From Deltaproteobacteria bacterium (lineage in GTDB: Bacteria > Desulfobacterota > Desulfobulbia > Desulfobulbales > Desulfobulbaceae), in NCBI GenBank assembly GCA_024280455.1, contig JAJRQC010000062.1:1-64000 (forward strand): a stretch of DNA of 64,000 nt. Direction: 5' to 3'. A program made the translations under genes and the position numbers. This document shows, piece after piece, positions 63,197 through 64,000 of this stretch. The notes below the pieces were generated by a model. The model did not search any database. It saw only the letters and a program-made list of their open reading frames with translations, and had not been told where the DNA came from. Numbering within the stretch: the stretch's first letter is position 1; every line of letters starts with the position of its first letter.

Positions 63197-64000
63197 ATGC
63201 TGGTTATTTGTGAAGACTGTGCCAAAAAATATAACATTGACGAAGCAAAGATCAAGGGCGATCGGGCCCGGTTTTCCTGTCAGGAATGTGGACATATCAT
63301 TGTGGTAAAGAAGCCGGTTCAAAAACCGGTTGAACTACAGCCTGCCGCTCTTGATGAGGTGATTGGTGAGACAACCGGGACAACTGAAGAAACTGAAGAC
63401 CGCAGTTCGGTTGATAATGTTCTGGAAGTGAAACAGACATCAGAGAGCGAAGGGGCAACAGGGCGTAAAAAAGTAAAGAAAGGCAAGACGGCTTCTGTTA
63501 GTTTTTATCTCATTTTTGCCCTGACAATCGGTTTTATTTCCATTGCCGCAGCTTTTTCCTACCTGTACCTGAAATATATTCCTCAACTTATGAATGAGCA
63601 GATTGATCTGCGGACTTCAGCCATAACCACGGTGTTTGCAGGTGCTATCAAACAACCGCTTCTTGTACGTAACTATCTACAGGTCAACAAGGAGGCTGAA
63701 CGTGTCAGCAAGTTGCCGGGTGTGGCCTATACCGCCGTTGTCAATAAACGAGGAATCGTTGTTGCCGGTTTTTTCAGTGATCTCTCCCGATTTGATCAGG
63801 TTTTTTCCGCTCAGGTTAAAACCGAAGGCTTCCCCCTTTCCGTGATTGAAAAAAATACAATTAAGAAAGGAGCACTGGAACAATTTGCCCGATTCACTGT
63901 CGGTGGTCAGAAGATTCAGGATAAAGTTGTTATTCTTCCGGAGACCGGGGGGACTGTTCATGTCGGCATTTACATTTCGGAAGTTGAGCAGGCCATAAAA
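63197..64000 (+). CDS. Zinc-ribbon membrane sensor protein (3' end outside the window)
   Basis: Open to the end of the window (268 codons seen). An N-terminal zinc ribbon with pairs CEDC and CQEC (residues 5-8 and 28-31, MJ0042-like finger), an acidic linker of about 60 residues, a basic stretch RKKVKKGKT, a transmembrane helix (FYLIFALTIGFISIAAAFSY) near 104-123, then an extracytoplasmic domain that looks Cache-like (VAYTAVVNKRGIVVAGFF). Probably a chemoreceptor, kinase or cyclase whose output lies beyond 64000. Zinc ribbons of this type often open Deltaproteobacterial sensor proteins. Confidence 0.75.
   Translation, partial: MLVICEDCAKKYNIDEAKIKGDRARFSCQECGHIIVVKKPVQKPVELQPAALDEVIGETTGTTEETEDRSSVDNVLEVKQTSESEGATGRKKVKKGKTASVSFYLIFALTIGFISIAAAFSYLYLKYIPQLMNEQIDLRTSAITTVFAGAIKQPLLVRNYLQVNKEAERVSKLPGVAYTAVVNKRGIVVAGFFSDLSRFDQVFSAQVKTEGFPLSVIEKNTIKKGALEQFARFTVGGQKIQDKVVILPETGGTVHVGIYISEVEQAIK

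Overview
The window looks like chromosome of a Gram-negative, probably anaerobic bacterium of the Desulfobacterota, with a Desulfobulbales-like flavour. Support for this is indirect: KDO/LPS synthesis (kdsB), a four-subunit 2-oxoacid:ferredoxin oxidoreductase (korDABC), an iron-sulfur flavoprotein, a TAXI-type TRAP transporter, many hybrid histidine kinases, an EndoQ-UvrD repair enzyme and a probable small selenoprotein. No rRNA, tRNA, CRISPR array, prophage or insertion sequence was seen; mobile DNA is limited to small palindromic intergenic repeats.

Layout. 0.2-5 kb: a GTP-type PEP carboxykinase relative (frame broken in the P-loop), rsmJ, kdsB and malate dehydrogenase. 5-13.5 kb: a YvcK/CofD-like protein, two hybrid sensor kinases with a stand-alone receiver between them, and a J-domain protein, leading by overlap into a heterodimeric ABC exporter (13.5-17 kb). 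17-25 kb, minus strand: a periplasmic binding lipoprotein, a KefC-like antiporter and an unusual Cache-AlbA_2 membrane protein; then DUF3124, an ArsB/NhaD permease with a CBS protein, and a SYLF protein, this second group lying between two inverted copies of a dispersed repeat. 25.5-37.4 kb: rplU-rpmA, obgE, proB-proA-nadD, endoQ-uvrD, a cytoplasmic kinase with HPt, and a receiver-PAS-GGDEF protein. 37-44.4 kb: CBS protein, nnrD, DUF4136 lipoprotein, ppk1, a TusA-like candidate selenoprotein, a small membrane protein and a LysE/Lrp pair.

44.4-50.3 kb is an SOS mutagenesis locus: lexA-DUF72 and imuB-like-dnaE2, with an 18/20 identical operator-like motif over the -10 of both promoters. 50.4-54.6 kb is a three-gene operon of ATP-grasp ligase, KamA-like radical SAM aminomutase and M20 peptidase. 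It looks like a pathway that makes and breaks a beta-amino-acid-containing small molecule, and it is the best candidate here for an undescribed system. 54.7-59 kb holds UspA, a fused TRAP permease, a DUF1566 protein and a TAXI binding protein; 59-62.8 kb holds korDABC and an iron-sulfur flavoprotein; the window ends inside a zinc-ribbon membrane sensor.

At least five genes (PEPCK, proA, endoQ/uvrD, one hybrid kinase, the TusA-like gene) read as full-length only if one base is restored, always a missing base in or next to a short homopolymer. That pattern suggests consensus-sequence errors rather than five real mutations, so the intact reading is given for each.
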